This document shows, piece after piece, positions 4,229 to 5,381 of a stretch of 5,381 bases of DNA. Within the stretch, counting starts at the first letter, position 1, and every line of letters begins with the position of its first letter. A program made the translations under genes and the position numbers. Under the pieces are notes generated by a model. It was not told where the DNA came from. It worked only from the letters and a program-made list of their open reading frames with translations, and did not search any database. Source of the stretch: Mycobacterium sp. (GTDB taxonomy: Bacteria; Actinomycetota; Actinomycetes; Mycobacteriales; Mycobacteriaceae). The stretch covers positions 1 to 5,381 of the forward strand of contig JAHBAP020000291.1 in the NCBI GenBank assembly GCA_018500005.2, read 5' to 3'.

Positions 4229-5381
4229 TCATCCCGGTGAGGGCGGAATGAACACCGATTGAGCATTTGTTGAACGGCCGCCGCTTCCCGGCACGCCAAG
4301 TGCCACAGTCAGTTCGAGAATCGTGGTCGGTTCATCCAGCCGGTCCCCGTATGCGTGACGGATCTGGTTCATCCGGTAGCGCACCGTCTGTGGGTGAACG
4401 AACAATTCGGCGGCGACGGCGTCCCGGCGACCCTGGTTCAGCAGCCAACTGCGCAGCGTTTCGGCGAGCCGTTCGGCGGCCTTGGGCCCCAGATCGCTCA
4501 ACGGAGCAAGCGCACGGCGCCTCAGGTCCTCGGCGGCATCGCCGTCTGCGCCGAGAACCAACTCGACGAGGTGCTCGTCGGTATCGATCACCCCACCGGA
4601 CGATGCCAGGTGACGGGCCCTGAGCGCCCGGAGGTAGGAAGCCCTGGCCGACAACCACGGACGGCCGGGACCGACGATCGCGGAACGTCCCGACAACGCG
4701 GTGAGCAGAGCCGTCCGTCGGCCTCCATCGGCGTCGGGAACCAAGGCGGCCGCCCATGGCTCGCCGGGGTCGAGCCCGGGAAGGTTTTCGTTGGCCTGCA
4801 GAGTGCCAGGGCTCAACAGCGTCGCGACGCGGGACATCTGCGAGACCGGAATCAACACTGCCGTCAGTGTCTGCGGACTCGGCCAGACGGCGTTGTCAGC
4901 GGTGGCGCGCAAGGTTTCGGGATCCTCGCCGATCAGCAGCTGCCGGGTCAGCAGGTCTAGATATCGCTGCCGCACCCGACCCGCGGTGGCCAGTTCGTCG
5001 GCATGACCGGCCACGCTCGACGCGGACAGTTCGTCGATGTAGGCGAACACCAACTCGGCGAACTGTGCGACGGTGGACGCCGGCAATCCGGCGTCGACGG
5101 CGACCGAGGACAACTCCTGCCATGCCACCCGCGCACCCACCCGGAAGGCGGCAAGCAGTGCGTCGATAGAGCGGCCGTCTCGAGCCTCACCGCGGCCCAG
5201 TTCGTACGCCCCGTTCAGCGCCGCCGACAGCGACGGGTCGGAGTCCGAATCGCCACCACGGGCCGCCAGGCGCAGGAACGCCCGCAGCGAGGCCTGCACG
5301 GCGTTTTCGATGTTCTGGCCCATTCGGCCTCGGAACGGGTCGGTGTAGGCCGGGACCTCAGCCACAATGGCAGCGACGGTC
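4229..5381 (-). CDS. PucR-family transcriptional regulator (start outside window)
   Basis: This is a DNA-binding regulator of the PucR/CdaR type, usually controlling a nearby catabolic or transport gene; its ligand is unknown. The reading frame is still open at the right edge. The first possible in-window start is a GTG at 5365 (378 residues), but the five codons before it (T-V-A-A-I) read on smoothly into VAEVPAYTDPFRGRM, like the internal N-terminal helix of this family, so the true start is probably beyond the window. Numbering from that GTG, about 10-150 is an all-helical RsbRD-N-like sensor region, about 160-275 fits the degenerate GGDEF-like middle domain, and 300-357 is the C-terminal HTH_30 domain, with AAELFVHPQTVRYRMNQIR as the helix-turn-helix and ILELTVALGV after it. 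A 20-residue Gly/Ser/Pro tail follows. It is upstream of the cysteine-motif gene on the same strand. Family confidence is high; target genes cannot be inferred. Confidence 0.88.
   Translation of the reverse strand, partial: TVAAIVAEVPAYTDPFRGRMGQNIENAVQASLRAFLRLAARGGDSDSDPSLSAALNGAYELGRGEARDGRSIDALLAAFRVGARVAWQELSSVAVDAGLPASTVAQFAELVFAYIDELSASSVAGHADELATAGRVRQRYLDLLTRQLLIGEDPETLRATADNAVWPSPQTLTAVLIPVSQMSRVATLLSPGTLQANENLPGLDPGEPWAAALVPDADGGRRTALLTALSGRSAIVGPGRPWLSARASYLRALRARHLASSGGVIDTDEHLVELVLGADGDAAEDLRRRALAPLSDLGPKAAERLAETLRSWLLNQGRRDAVAAELFVHPQTVRYRMNQIRHAYGDRLDEPTTILELTVALGVPGSGGRSTNAQSVFIPPSPG

Noticed and set aside
4141..4299. A 53-residue N-terminal extension of the cysteine-motif protein starting at TTG 4299
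   Set aside because: It would overlap the pucR coding end by 71 bases and reads as low-complexity out-of-frame sequence, whereas ATG 4140 has a near-perfect Shine-Dalgarno.
4355..4960. A 201-codon plus-strand open frame antisense to pucR
   Set aside because: Its composition is that of a shadow of the PucR coding frame, with no domain or start signal.

Overview
The window looks like a GC-rich actinobacterial chromosome segment, most likely a mycobacterium (Mycobacterium or Mycolicibacterium). This rests on family resemblance: a PhoU of the mycobacterial PhoY type, a phosphate-binding lipoprotein of the PstS3 type, a PPOX/F420-type flavin-fold protein of the Rv3369 type, a class I PPK2 and a PucR-type regulator. 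These assignments come from reading the proteins and from memory of the families; no search was run.

Layout, left to right. (1) 1-95 is a leader with a possible PHO-box-like direct repeat. (2) 96-922, plus strand: a small single-span membrane protein whose stop overlaps (ATGA) the start of a PPOX-fold protein, so the two form a two-gene operon. (3) 936-1604, minus strand: phoU, convergent with the PPOX gene with only 13 bases between them. (4) 1605-1780: a 176-base divergent regulatory region with an 11-base-period GTTCAC-type repeat and a perfect 12-base palindrome that contains the pstS ribosome binding site. (5) 1781-2872, plus strand: a solitary pstS. (6) 2882-3739, minus strand: ppk2, convergent with pstS with 9 bases between them. 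(7) 3740-3864: a non-coding gap with a possible hairpin at its upstream end. (8) 3865-4140, minus strand: a 91-residue protein of unknown function with a four-cysteine, probably zinc-binding, motif and a very strong ribosome binding site. (9) 4141-4228: an intercistronic gap with small repeats. (10) 4229 to the right edge, minus strand: a PucR-family regulator whose start lies outside the window.

The central theme is phosphate. PstS captures inorganic phosphate outside the membrane, PhoU couples transport state to the phosphate-responsive two-component system (SenX3-RegX3 in mycobacteria), and PPK2 interconverts polyphosphate and nucleotides. All three sit together, yet no pstC, pstA or pstB permease genes are visible here. 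The locus therefore reads as an accessory phosphate sensing and storage module rather than a complete transporter. The PPOX pair on one side and the cysteine-motif protein with PucR on the other have no evident functional tie to phosphate, except for the possible PHO-box-like repeat before the first gene. I see no RNA genes, insertion sequences, CRISPR arrays or phage genes.
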